A DNA stretch of 17,959 bases from Erythrobacter sp. CCH5-A1 (GTDB lineage Bacteria; Pseudomonadota; Alphaproteobacteria; Sphingomonadales; Sphingomonadaceae), in contig NZ_LSKQ01000313.1 of NCBI RefSeq assembly GCF_001557115.1, forward strand, positions 1-17,959, given 5' to 3'. A program made the position numbers and the translations under genes. Below, in pieces: positions 1 to 6,481 of the stretch; the stretch's first letter is position 1, and each line of letters starts with the position of its first letter. Below the pieces are notes generated by a model, which was given only the letters and a program-made list of their open reading frames with translations, was not told where the DNA came from and did no database searches.

Positions 1-138
1 GACAGCTGCGCCCCAAGCGGCAGAACCGGACTGCCACCCCGGTTTGCAGCAGGCCCCGGCACGGTTCTTTGTAACAGCCGATGCCGCTTCGCCGCCCCGG
101 CCTCATTCTGAGTACCGCCGCTCGGACGCGCGGGGGCT

Positions 139-1512
139 TCAGGCGATCACCCCGAACAGGTCGTGCGCGTCGGCGTCCTCGATGGTGACGTGCACGATGT
201 CGCCGGGGGCAAGCGTTTCGGGGACGTCGCGCAGGTAGACCGCGCCGTCGATCTCTGGCGCGTCGGCCTGGCTGCGGCCAGTGGCGCCGATGTCGCCGTC
301 CTCGTCCGGCTCGCCGACCTCGTCGATGATGACGGGGAGCGTGCGGCCGACCTTGGCGGCGAGCTTGGCAGCGCTGATGGCTTCCGTCACTTCCATGATC
401 CGGGCGTAGCGTTCTTCCTTGACCTCTTCGGGCACCTGATCGGGCAGGGCGTTGGCCGCCGCGCCCTCGACCGGCTCGAAGCGGAAGGCGCCGACGCGGT
501 CGAGCTGAGCTTCCTCGAGCCAGTCGAGGAGGTAGCGGAAGTCGTCCTCGGTCTCGCCCGGGAAGCCCACCACGAAGGAACTTCGGATCGCGATGTCGGG
601 GCAGATCGCGCGCCACGACTTCAGCCGCTCGAGCACCTTGGCCTCGTTGGCGGGGCGGCGCATGAGTTTGAGGACCTTCGGCGAGGCGTGCTGGAACGGG
701 ATGTCGAGATAGGGCGTCAGCAGCCCCTCGGCCATCAGGGGCACGACCTGATCGACATGGGGGTAGGGATAGACGTAGTGGAGGCGGACCCACGGCGCGG
801 CGCCTTCGGGGGTGCGCAGCTGGCCGAGTTCGCGGGCGAGGTCGGTCATGTGGGCGCGGACTTCGCGGCCCTTCCAGTCGCGGCTCTCGTGGCGGGTGTC
901 GACCCCGTAGGCGCTGGTGTCCTGGCTGATGACGAGGAGCTCGCGGGTGCCGGCGGCGACCAGCTTCTCGGCCTCGCGCAGCACCGCGTCGATGCGCCGG
1001 CTGGCGAGCTTTCCGCGCAAGCTGGGGATGATGCAGAAGGCGCAGGAGTGATTGCAACCCTCTGAAATCTTGAGGTAACTATAGTGGCGCGGGGTGAGCT
1101 TGATGTCGGGCTGCGGGATGAGGTCGACGAACGGCCCCTGCGAGGGCGGCGCGTGGAGGTGCACCGCCTCGACCACCTGCTCGTACTGGTGCGCCCCCGT
1201 CACCGCGAGCACGCTGGGGTGCGCGGCGCGGATCGCCTCGGCCTCCTCGCCCATGCAGCCGGTGACGATGACGCGCCCGTTCTCGGCGATCGCCTCGCCG
1301 ATGGCGGCAAGGCTCTCCTCCTTGGCGGAGTCGAGGAAACCGCAGGTGTTGACCAGCACCACGTCGGCGCCCGCATAGTCCTCGGCGAAGGCATAGCCGT
1401 CGGCGCGCAACCGGGTGAGGATGCGCTCGGAATCGACGAGCGCCTTGGGGCAGCCGAGGCTGACCATACCGATCTTCTTCTGATCGGGGAGGGTGAGGGG
1501 AGCGGAGGTCAT
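139..1512 (-). CDS. rimO: Ribosomal protein S12 methylthiotransferase RimO
   Basis: This radical-SAM enzyme adds a methylthio group to a conserved aspartate of ribosomal protein S12 in the cytoplasm, using S-adenosylmethionine and two [4Fe-4S] clusters. The 457-residue product has the expected three parts. The N-terminal UPF0004/MTTase domain carries cysteines C21 (SLGCPKA), C57 (NTCGF) and C86 (TGCMGE) for the auxiliary cluster. The radical-SAM motif CNHSCAFC (C153, C157, C160) binds the second cluster. A C-terminal TRAM-like segment follows from about residue 390. The [12 protein letters not shown] start is typical of RimO rather than MiaB. Length fits the family. The gene is divergent from a DUF6356 gene with 73 bp between start codons. 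The ATG start gives the normal N-terminus just ahead of the first cysteine motif. Confidence 0.96.
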   Translation of the reverse strand: MTSAPLTLPDQKKIGMVSLGCPKALVDSERILTRLRADGYAFAEDYAGADVVLVNTCGFLDSAKEESLAAIGEAIAENGRVIVTGCMGEEAEAIRAAHPSVLAVTGAHQYEQVVEAVHLHAPPSQGPFVDLIPQPDIKLTPRHYSYLKISEGCNHSCAFCIIPSLRGKLASRRIDAVLREAEKLVAAGTRELLVISQDTSAYGVDTRHESRDWKGREVRAHMTDLARELGQLRTPEGAAPWVRLHYVYPYPHVDQVVPLMAEGLLTPYLDIPFQHASPKVLKLMRRPANEAKVLERLKSWRAICPDIAIRSSFVVGFPGETEDDFRYLLDWLEEAQLDRVGAFRFEPVEGAAANALPDQVPEEVKEERYARIMEVTEAISAAKLAAKVGRTLPVIIDEVGEPDEDGDIGATGRSQADAPEIDGAVYLRDVPETLAPGDIVHVTIEDADAHDLFGVIA

Positions 1513-1585
1513 TGCGGCGCGGCCCCTACACTGTGTCGGCCCCGCGCGCTAGGCTTGACCGCGGACCACCCGGCAGGGCATCGGG

Positions 1586-1831
1586 GTGAGCATGATCGCC
1601 AAGCTCTTCACCGACCACCCGCGCGCCATCGGCGAGACCTACACGCAGCACGCCCGCACCGCCTTCAGCTTCGGCTGGCGGATGACAGTCGGCGGGCTCG
1701 CCTGCATGGTCCACGCGGTGGTTCCCGGCCTGTTCGTCAAGACCGCGAGCCGCACCGTGGTCCAGCTCGATGCCGAGATGCGCGGCCGCAAGGCGACCCC
1801 GGCCGAGGAAGAGTTCGCCTACGTCATCTGA
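1586..1831 (+). CDS. DUF6356 family small protein
   Basis: This 81-residue protein resembles the DUF6356 family, which I know from sphingomonads and has no assigned function. The sequence shows a basic and aromatic N-terminus (FTDHPRAIGETYTQHA) and one hydrophobic stretch around residues 32-50 (MTVGGLACMVHAVVPGLFV), followed by a charged C-terminus, so it is probably a small single-span or membrane-associated protein. The GTG at 1586 is used here. An ATG two codons later (1592) is an equally plausible start. It is divergent from rimO and may be cotranscribed with the DUF1761 gene 70 bp downstream. Role unknown. Confidence 0.8.
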   Translation: MSMIAKLFTDHPRAIGETYTQHARTAFSFGWRMTVGGLACMVHAVVPGLFVKTASRTVVQLDAEMRGRKATPAEEEFAYVI

Positions 1832-1853
1832 GCCTGCCCCCGCCCCGCTATCG

Positions 1854-1887
1854 CTCGCCCGCACGATGCGCTAGGATGCCGGGCGAG
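1854..1887 (+). other. Inverted repeat directly before a Shine-Dalgarno sequence
   Basis: The arms CTCGCCCG (1854-1861) and CGGGCGAG (1880-1887) match perfectly over 8 bp around an 18-base loop. The 3' arm ends one base before the AGGAGA ribosome-binding site (1888-1893) of the DUF1761 gene. There is no T run after it, so it is not a classical intrinsic terminator. It may be a spacer hairpin between the two small genes or may tune translation of the second. Chance formation in GC-rich DNA is possible. Confidence 0.3.
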
Positions 1888-1901
1888 AGGAGATTGCGGC
1901 C

Positions 1902-2303
1902 GTGAACGACTTTGCCCTGTGGCCGGTGCTCGCGGGAGCGGCCGCCTTCTTCGCGGTCGGCGCGCTGTGGTACGGCCTCCTCTTCAGCAAGCCCTGGCAG
2001 CGCGCGGCGGGGCTTTCGAACACCCAGCTGCGCGAGGGCAACATGGCCGTGATCTTCGGCCTGACGCTCGCCTTCGAGCTGCTGATCGCGTTGGTGCTGT
2101 GGCACCTGCTGGAGAAAACCGATCCGAAGCCCTTAGTGGTGATGATGATGGCGGTCGGCTTTGCGGGAGGCGTGATGATCCCGGCGATCGGGATCAACTA
2201 CCTCTACCTCAGAAAGCCGCTGGCGCTGTTCCTGATCGACGCCGGGCACTTCCTGTTCGGGATGGCGGCGATGGGCGGGGTGTTCGTTTGGCTCCGGGCG
2301 TAG
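1902..2303 (+). CDS. DUF1761 family integral membrane protein
   Basis: This 133-residue protein matches the DUF1761 pattern: an N-terminal hydrophobic helix ending in a GALWYGLLFSKPWQ motif, then three more hydrophobic segments at about residues 48-68, 77-100 and 108-131. That gives four predicted inner-membrane spans with short loops. The family has no established function. The start is GTG at 1902, supported by AGGAGA (1888-1893) eight bases upstream. No upstream ATG in frame fits. It lies 70 bp behind the DUF6356 gene on the same strand and converges on an unrecognised minus-strand gene. Confidence 0.8.
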   Translation: MNDFALWPVLAGAAAFFAVGALWYGLLFSKPWQRAAGLSNTQLREGNMAVIFGLTLAFELLIALVLWHLLEKTDPKPLVVMMMAVGFAGGVMIPAIGINYLYLRKPLALFLIDAGHFLFGMAAMGGVFVWLRA

Positions 2304-2394
2304 GGCGAGAGGCAAAAAATACGCGCTGGATGAACGACCGTCTTCGGCAAGCGGCGATGCAGGCACGCGTAGCCACGTCGGCTCGGAGCGGCCT

Positions 2395-2796
2395 TCACGT
2401 TTCGACCGGGTGACGCTCCAGCCAGATATCGTTCTGCCAGTCGTCATAGCCCAGCAATTGGCCGAAACGACGCTCGTGCGCGTTGGTCCAGCGCCCGTAG
2501 TTCTCGATCAGCTCGAGCATTTCGTCGATGCGCCAGTATTCACCCCGCAGCGTATAGAAGACCCGGCGGTAATGCCAATCCGGTCGATCCGGCACCGGCA
2601 CCTCGATGACGCGACGGTTGATCCGTCCCTCGGACACATGGCGTCCAAACATCCTGTGGTAGCGGATCATGCAGTCAGGCTCACGCCCGGCAATGTCGAC
2701 GAACATCGCCATTGGCTTGATGCCCCGGAGCATCAGCCCCAACTCGCGATTCGTATGCACGAGATAAGGCAGGGCGCGGAGTTCGTCGGGCAGCAT
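2395..2796 (-). CDS. Hypothetical protein, 133 residues
   Basis: I do not recognise this protein. It is soluble-looking, with no signal peptide or membrane segment, and rich in Arg, Tyr, Trp and acidic residues. Notable stretches are HTNRELGLMLRGIKPMAMF near the N-terminus, a basic RYHRMFGRHVSEGRINRRVIEVPVP middle part that suggests a strand-rich core, and a WRIDEMLELIENYGRW helix near the C-terminus. The frame is intact from ATG 2796 to a stop at 2395. The Shine-Dalgarno upstream is weak (GAAGC). The gene and its flanks look richer in A+T at third positions than the neighbouring operons. It stands alone between a convergent DUF1761 gene and the end of the serS operon, so context does not suggest a job. 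Confidence 0.7.
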   Translation of the reverse strand: MLPDELRALPYLVHTNRELGLMLRGIKPMAMFVDIAGREPDCMIRYHRMFGRHVSEGRINRRVIEVPVPDRPDWHYRRVFYTLRGEYWRIDEMLELIENYGRWTNAHERRFGQLLGYDDWQNDIWLERHPVET

Positions 2797-2864
2797 TGCT
2801 TCGCTTTATCCGTAACTTATCAAATTCGCTATGGGTGGCTGGCTATGCGGCGATTTTTCTCCAC

Positions 2865-2884
2865 GAAGCACCAGAAGGTGCTTC
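2865..2884 (-). terminator. Hairpin after the serS-surE-channel operon
   Basis: GAAGCACC (2865-2872) and GGTGCTTC (2877-2884) form a perfect 8-bp stem with a 4-base loop, starting 10 bases past the stop codon of the channel gene. Transcription on the minus strand would meet it first after the operon. An A-rich rather than T-rich stretch follows on that strand, so efficient Rho-independent release is uncertain. It could equally protect the 3' end of the messenger. Confidence 0.4.
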
Positions 2885-2894
2885 CAGCGAAAGA

Positions 2895-3965
2895 TCACCC
2901 CGCCTCGCTCGCGGCAGTCGGCACGATCTCGACCACCACGTCGCCGGGCTGGAGCATCTGGCACTCGTCCTCCCAGAAGCCGATCGGGCGGCCATCGCGG
3001 TAGACTCTGAGGCCCGTGCCGCCGCTTTGCAGTTCGGTGATCGGACGCCCGCATTCCGCCGCGCTCACCACCCGCTCGACCAGTTGCACCCGGCCGCCGA
3101 CGCTGGCGAGGTCGGCGAGGTAATCGGCGATGTGCGCGCCCTTGACTGAGCCCGCCAGCAGCAGGCCGGTGAAGCGCACCGGGTTGATGACGTTGTTGGC
3201 GCCCGCCTGCCGCGCCAGCAGCTCGTTGTCGTCGGCGCGCACCACCACGCTGATGGGGACGTTGGGCGCGAGGTGGCGGACGGTCAGCACGATCAGGATC
3301 GAGGTGTCGTCGCGCCCGGCGCTGACCAGCACGCTGGTCGCCTCGGCGATGCGGACCGCCTTGAGGTTCTCGTCGCGGGTGGCGTCGGCGGCCATCACGT
3401 TGACGCCGAGCTTCTCGGCCTCGACGAGGCGCTCCTCCGACGGGTCGATCACCACGATGCAGCGCGGATCCACGCCGCGCTCGATCAGCTCGTGCACGCT
3501 CTGCGAGCCCGAGACGCCGTAGCCGAGCACCACGACATGATCGGTCAGCTGCTCCTGAATGCGGGCCATGCGCCATTTCTCCCAGCTGCGCTTGATGACG
3601 AAATCGTAGGCCGCGCCCACGAAGATGAACAGGACGGCGATGCGCACGGGCGTGACGATCACCGCCTCGATCAGCCGCGCGCGGTCACTCACCGGGGCGA
3701 TGTCGCCGAAGCCGGTGGTGGTGACGCTGATCATGGTGAAATAGACCACGTCGAGGAAGCTGATGTGCCTGTCGACATTGTCGACCAGCCCGTCACGGTC
3801 CCACCAGTGGATCATGATGACCATGCCGAGCAGCAGGAAGGCGATCCCGGCGCGCAGGCCGAGGTCGCCCCACACGGGGAGCTTCACCTGCCGCCTGAGC
3901 GGGCGGAACTGGTCGGCGAGCAGCGCGCGGCGCTTGAACGGGTTGCGGCGCGCCGGTCCGGCCAT
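2895..3965 (-). CDS. Potassium channel with two membrane helices and a cytoplasmic RCK (TrkA-N/TrkA-C) domain
   Basis: This is a 356-residue K+ channel of the MthK/Kch type. A basic N-terminus is followed by TM1 (about 35-53), a pore helix and a selectivity filter TTTGFGD (82-88), then TM2 (about 98-121). The filter is the GFG form of the K+ signature. An RCK/TrkA-N Rossmann domain begins with VVVLGYGVSGSQ (145-156), the glycine-rich nucleotide-binding loop. A TrkA-C-like domain closes the protein, ending in LQPGDVVVEIVP. It would sit in the inner membrane as a tetramer gated by a cytoplasmic ligand ring. The ATG at 3963-3965 shares its A with the TGA stop of surE (TGATG), which fixes the start and implies translational coupling. 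Longer upstream starts would run back into surE and are rejected. Confidence 0.92.
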   Translation of the reverse strand: MAGPARRNPFKRRALLADQFRPLRRQVKLPVWGDLGLRAGIAFLLLGMVIMIHWWDRDGLVDNVDRHISFLDVVYFTMISVTTTGFGDIAPVSDRARLIEAVIVTPVRIAVLFIFVGAAYDFVIKRSWEKWRMARIQEQLTDHVVVLGYGVSGSQSVHELIERGVDPRCIVVIDPSEERLVEAEKLGVNVMAADATRDENLKAVRIAEATSVLVSAGRDDTSILIVLTVRHLAPNVPISVVVRADDNELLARQAGANNVINPVRFTGLLLAGSVKGAHIADYLADLASVGGRVQLVERVVSAAECGRPITELQSGGTGLRVYRDGRPIGFWEDECQMLQPGDVVVEIVPTAASEAG

Positions 3966-4729
3966 CAGTCCGCGAACCGCTCGGCGAGGATGCCGATGGT
4001 CGAATAGTGGGTGAGGTCGAGCTGGAGCGGGGTGACCGCGACGAAGCCCTCCTCGATCGCTTCGAGGTCGGTGCCGTGGTCCAAGGTGTGCTCGATCTGG
4101 TCGAGCCCGAACCAGAAATAGCGGTAGCCGCGCGGATCGCGGCCCTCGACGATGGTGCCGCGCGAATAGTCGTGGAAGCCCTGCCGCACGACGCGGATGC
4201 CCTTGACCTCGTCGGCGGGGATGGCGGGGAAGTTGACGTTGATCAGCGTCCGGTCGGCCATCGGCGCGTCGATCAGGGGGGCGAGGACCTTCGGCCCCCA
4301 TTCGAGCGCCGCGCCGAAGGGCACCTCGTCGCCCATGCCTTCGCGGGCATAGACCTGGCTGAAGGCGATGGCGCGGATCCCCGCCAGCGCGCCTTCGATC
4401 GCGGCCGAGACCGTGCCCGAATAGGTGATGTCGTCGGCAAGGTTGGCGCCCCGGTTGACGCCCGAAAGGATGATGTCGGGCGCATCGGGCATCACTTCGC
4501 GCAGGGCCATCATGACGGAGTCGGTGGGGGTGCCGGAGACCGCGAAACGCCGCTCGCCGTGTTTGTGCAGGCGCACGGGGCGGGTGAGGGTCAGCGAGTG
4601 GCCCGCGCCAGATTGCTCCTCGGTCGGGGCGCAGATCCAGATATCGTCGGAAAACTGGCGCGCGATCTGCTCCAGCACCTTGAGGCCGGGGGCGTGGATG
4701 CCGTCGTCATTGGTGAGGAGGATGCGCAT
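3965..4729 (-). CDS. surE: 5'/3'-nucleotidase SurE
   Basis: SurE is a cytoplasmic metal-dependent phosphatase that dephosphorylates nucleoside 5'- and 3'-monophosphates and short polyphosphates, linked to stationary-phase survival. The 254-residue protein has the family signature in place: LLTNDDGIHAPG at the N-terminus with metal ligands D8 and D9, S40 in EEQSGAGHSLT, and N92 in SGVNRGANLADDITYSGTV. Length is normal for the family. Its ATG (4727-4729) shares a base with the TAA stop of serS (TAATG), and its own TGA overlaps the ATG of the channel gene, so it is the middle gene of a tightly coupled operon. In many alphaproteobacteria serS-surE is followed by pcm or an NlpD-like gene; here the next gene is a K+ channel instead. 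Confidence 0.96.
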   Translation of the reverse strand: MRILLTNDDGIHAPGLKVLEQIARQFSDDIWICAPTEEQSGAGHSLTLTRPVRLHKHGERRFAVSGTPTDSVMMALREVMPDAPDIILSGVNRGANLADDITYSGTVSAAIEGALAGIRAIAFSQVYAREGMGDEVPFGAALEWGPKVLAPLIDAPMADRTLINVNFPAIPADEVKGIRVVRQGFHDYSRGTIVEGRDPRGYRYFWFGLDQIEHTLDHGTDLEAIEEGFVAVTPLQLDLTHYSTIGILAERFAD

Positions 4730-6009
4730 TACGAGGCCGGTTCCAATCGGGTGACGCCGCCCATGTAGGGCAGCAGGGCGTCAGGCACGGTCACCGAGCC
4801 ATCCACGTTCTGGTAGTTCTCGATCACCGCGACCAGCGTGCGGCCGACCGCGAGGCCGGAGCCGTTGAGGGTGTGGACGAACTCGGTCCGCTTCTCGCCC
4901 GCGACGCGGTAGCGGGTGTTCATGCGGCGGGCCTGGAAGTCGCCGGTGTTGGAGCACGAGCTGATCTCGCGGAAGGCGCCTTGCCCCGGGAGCCACACCT
5001 CGAGGTCGTAGGTCTTGCGCGCGCCGAAGCCCATGTCGCCGGTGCACAGCAGGAGTTTGCGGTAGGGCAGGGCGAGGCGCTCGAGAATGGTCTCGGCGGC
5101 GCGGGTCATGCGCTGGTGTTCGGCCTCGGAGTCCTCGGGGCGCACGATGCTGACCAGCTCGCACTTCTCGAACTGGTGCTGGCGGATGAACCCGCGGGTG
5201 TCCCGCCCCGCCGCGCCCGCCTCGGAGCGGAAGCACAGGGTGAGCGCGGTGAGGCGTATGGGAAGCGCGGCCTCGTCGAGCAGCTCGCCCATGACGCTGG
5301 CGGTGAGGGAGACTTCCGAGGTGGGGATGAGCCAGCGCCCGTTGGTGGTGCAGAAGCTGTCCTCGGCAAACTTGGGCAGCTTGTCGGTGCCGTACATGGC
5401 ATCGTCGCCCACCAGCACCGGCGGGTTGCACTCCGCATAGCCGTGCTCGCCGGTCTGGACGTCGAGCATGAACTGGCCGAGCGCGCGGTGAAGGCGCGCC
5501 ATGCCGCCCCGCAGGAAAGTGAAGCGCGCGCCCGAGAGCCTTGCGCCGGTCTCGAAATCCATGCCGAGGGCGGGGGCGATGTCGGCGTGTTCGCGGGGGG
5601 TGAAGTCGAAGGTGCGCTTCTCGCCCCATTCGCTTTCGACCCGGTTGTCCTCCTCGCCCGCGCCATCCGGCACGTCCGCGCCCGGCAGGTTGGGGATGAT
5701 CTCGAGCGCCGCCTTCAATTGCCCCGCCAGTTCCTCGGCGCGGGCCTCCATCGCGGGCATCGCGTCCTTGAGCGCGGCGACCTCGGCCTTGATCGCCTCG
5801 GCCCCGTCCTTGTCGCCCTTGGCCATTGCCGCGCCGATCAGCTTGCTCGCCTCGTTGCGGCGCGATTGCGCGACCTGCACTTCGGTCACCGCGGCGCGGC
5901 GTTCCTCGTCCAACGCGATCAGAGATGCGGCCTGCGCGGGCAAGCCGCGGCGGGCGAGGCCAGCGTCGAAAGCTTCGGGATTCTCCCGGATAAGGCGAAT
6001 GTCGTGCAT
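4729..6009 (-). CDS. serS: Serine--tRNA ligase
   Basis: This cytoplasmic class II aminoacyl-tRNA synthetase charges tRNA-Ser (and tRNA-Sec where present) with serine. The 426-residue product shows the N-terminal long antiparallel coiled-coil arm that binds the tRNA (about residues 30-105, rich in Glu, Ala and Lys). The catalytic core has TSEV (230-233) in the serine pocket, motif 2 around [21 protein letters not shown] (260-280), and motif 3 [16 protein letters not shown] near the C-terminus. Length is typical. The start is ATG at 6009, in the usual [12 protein letters not shown] context. It is the first gene of the serS-surE-channel operon and diverges from a small membrane-like protein across 135 bp. 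Confidence 0.98.
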   Translation of the reverse strand: MHDIRLIRENPEAFDAGLARRGLPAQAASLIALDEERRAAVTEVQVAQSRRNEASKLIGAAMAKGDKDGAEAIKAEVAALKDAMPAMEARAEELAGQLKAALEIIPNLPGADVPDGAGEEDNRVESEWGEKRTFDFTPREHADIAPALGMDFETGARLSGARFTFLRGGMARLHRALGQFMLDVQTGEHGYAECNPPVLVGDDAMYGTDKLPKFAEDSFCTTNGRWLIPTSEVSLTASVMGELLDEAALPIRLTALTLCFRSEAGAAGRDTRGFIRQHQFEKCELVSIVRPEDSEAEHQRMTRAAETILERLALPYRKLLLCTGDMGFGARKTYDLEVWLPGQGAFREISSCSNTGDFQARRMNTRYRVAGEKRTEFVHTLNGSGLAVGRTLVAVIENYQNVDGSVTVPDALLPYMGGVTRLEPAS

Positions 6010-6035
6010 GGCAGCGGCCTATGCCCGCTCCGCCA

Positions 6036-6058
6036 GCCCAAGGAAAGAGGGCTTGGGC
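6036..6058 (-). other. Inverted repeat in the serS / small-protein intergenic region
   Basis: GCCCAAG (6036-6042) and CTTGGGC (6052-6058) form a 7-bp perfect stem with a 9-base loop, 27 bases upstream of the serS start. With neighbouring GC-rich bases it could extend imperfectly. It could lie in the serS leader or in the promoter region of the divergent gene. No T-box-like features or anticodon-like sequences are apparent. Confidence 0.25.
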
Positions 6059-6144
6059 GGCTCGGCAGGCTGCACTCTGGCTGCGATCTGCCGCGGAACC
6101 TGCACGGCCCTGCGCCGGTAGGTCAGGGCAAGGAGAACAGCATC

Positions 6145-6423
6145 ATGCTCAAGAAGATCATCGGCGCCGCGATCGGGGCCAAGCTTGCCAAGAACTCGCC
6201 TGCTGTGGGCGGCGCAACCGGTGCGGCGCTGGGTGCGGCGGTGCCCTTCGTGCTTTCGCGCATCAGCCTGCCGACGATGGTGATGCTGGGCGTGGGCGGC
6301 TATTTTGCCAAGCGCTGGTTCGACCAGCAGCCGCAGCGGGAGGACACGCAGCCTGCCCCCGCGCTGCCCGCCCCGGCTCCCGCCACGAACCCCGTCCCAG
6401 TTCAGACCCACGATCTGCCCTGA
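6145..6423 (+). CDS. Small Gly/Ala-rich membrane-like protein with proline-rich tail
   Basis: This is a 92-residue protein of unknown function. It begins MLKKIIGAAIGAKLAK, continues through a Gly/Ala-rich region (GGATGAALGAAVPFVLSRI), then a hydrophobic stretch (about 43-56) ending in YFAKRWF, and finishes with a low-complexity Pro/Ala tail from residue 61. It could be a one- or two-span inner-membrane protein with a disordered tail. The start ATG at 6145 is chosen because AGGAG (6131-6135) lies nine bases upstream. The reading frame itself stays open far upstream, opposite serS, but that part is antisense shadow. It is divergent from serS and convergent with the TonB receptor, so it is a single-gene unit. 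Confidence 0.7.
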   Translation: MLKKIIGAAIGAKLAKNSPAVGGATGAALGAAVPFVLSRISLPTMVMLGVGGYFAKRWFDQQPQREDTQPAPALPAPAPATNPVPVQTHDLP

Positions 6424-6427
6424 GCGG

Positions 6428-6465
6428 AAAAGGGGCGGCGGTGGATAGCCAGAGGCCGCCGCCCC
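6428..6465 (-). terminator. Intrinsic terminator of the TonB-dependent receptor gene
   Basis: GGGGCGGCGG (6432-6441) and CCGCCGCCCC (6456-6465) form a perfect 10-bp stem with a 14-base loop. Read on the minus strand the stem is followed by TTTT (from 6431 to 6428), the layout of a Rho-independent terminator, 17 bases after the receptor stop codon. On the plus strand the stem lies just past the 92-residue protein but lacks a T run, so it serves the minus-strand gene best and may act weakly in both directions. Confidence 0.75.
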
Positions 6466-6481
6466 CTCGGGGAAAAATGGC

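Noticed and set aside
1..138. RNA gene or structured element at the left edge
   Set aside because: Short GC-rich arms can be drawn but no tRNA cloverleaf, conserved loop or terminator T run could be made out.
163..1065. 300-codon open frame on the plus strand opposite rimO
   Set aside because: It lies wholly antisense to a clear rimO; the long frame is a by-product of GC-rich codons, and the translated product is low-complexity Asp/Val/Gly/Ala-rich.
3966..4301. Longer N-terminus for the K+ channel
   Set aside because: It would overlap surE by over 300 bases in another frame and adds an arginine-rich stretch; the TGATG junction gives a natural start.
4873..6144. Long plus-strand frame opposite serS joined to the small Gly/Ala-rich protein
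   Set aside because: The upstream part is antisense shadow of serS; only the part from the ATG at 6145, with its own Shine-Dalgarno, is kept.
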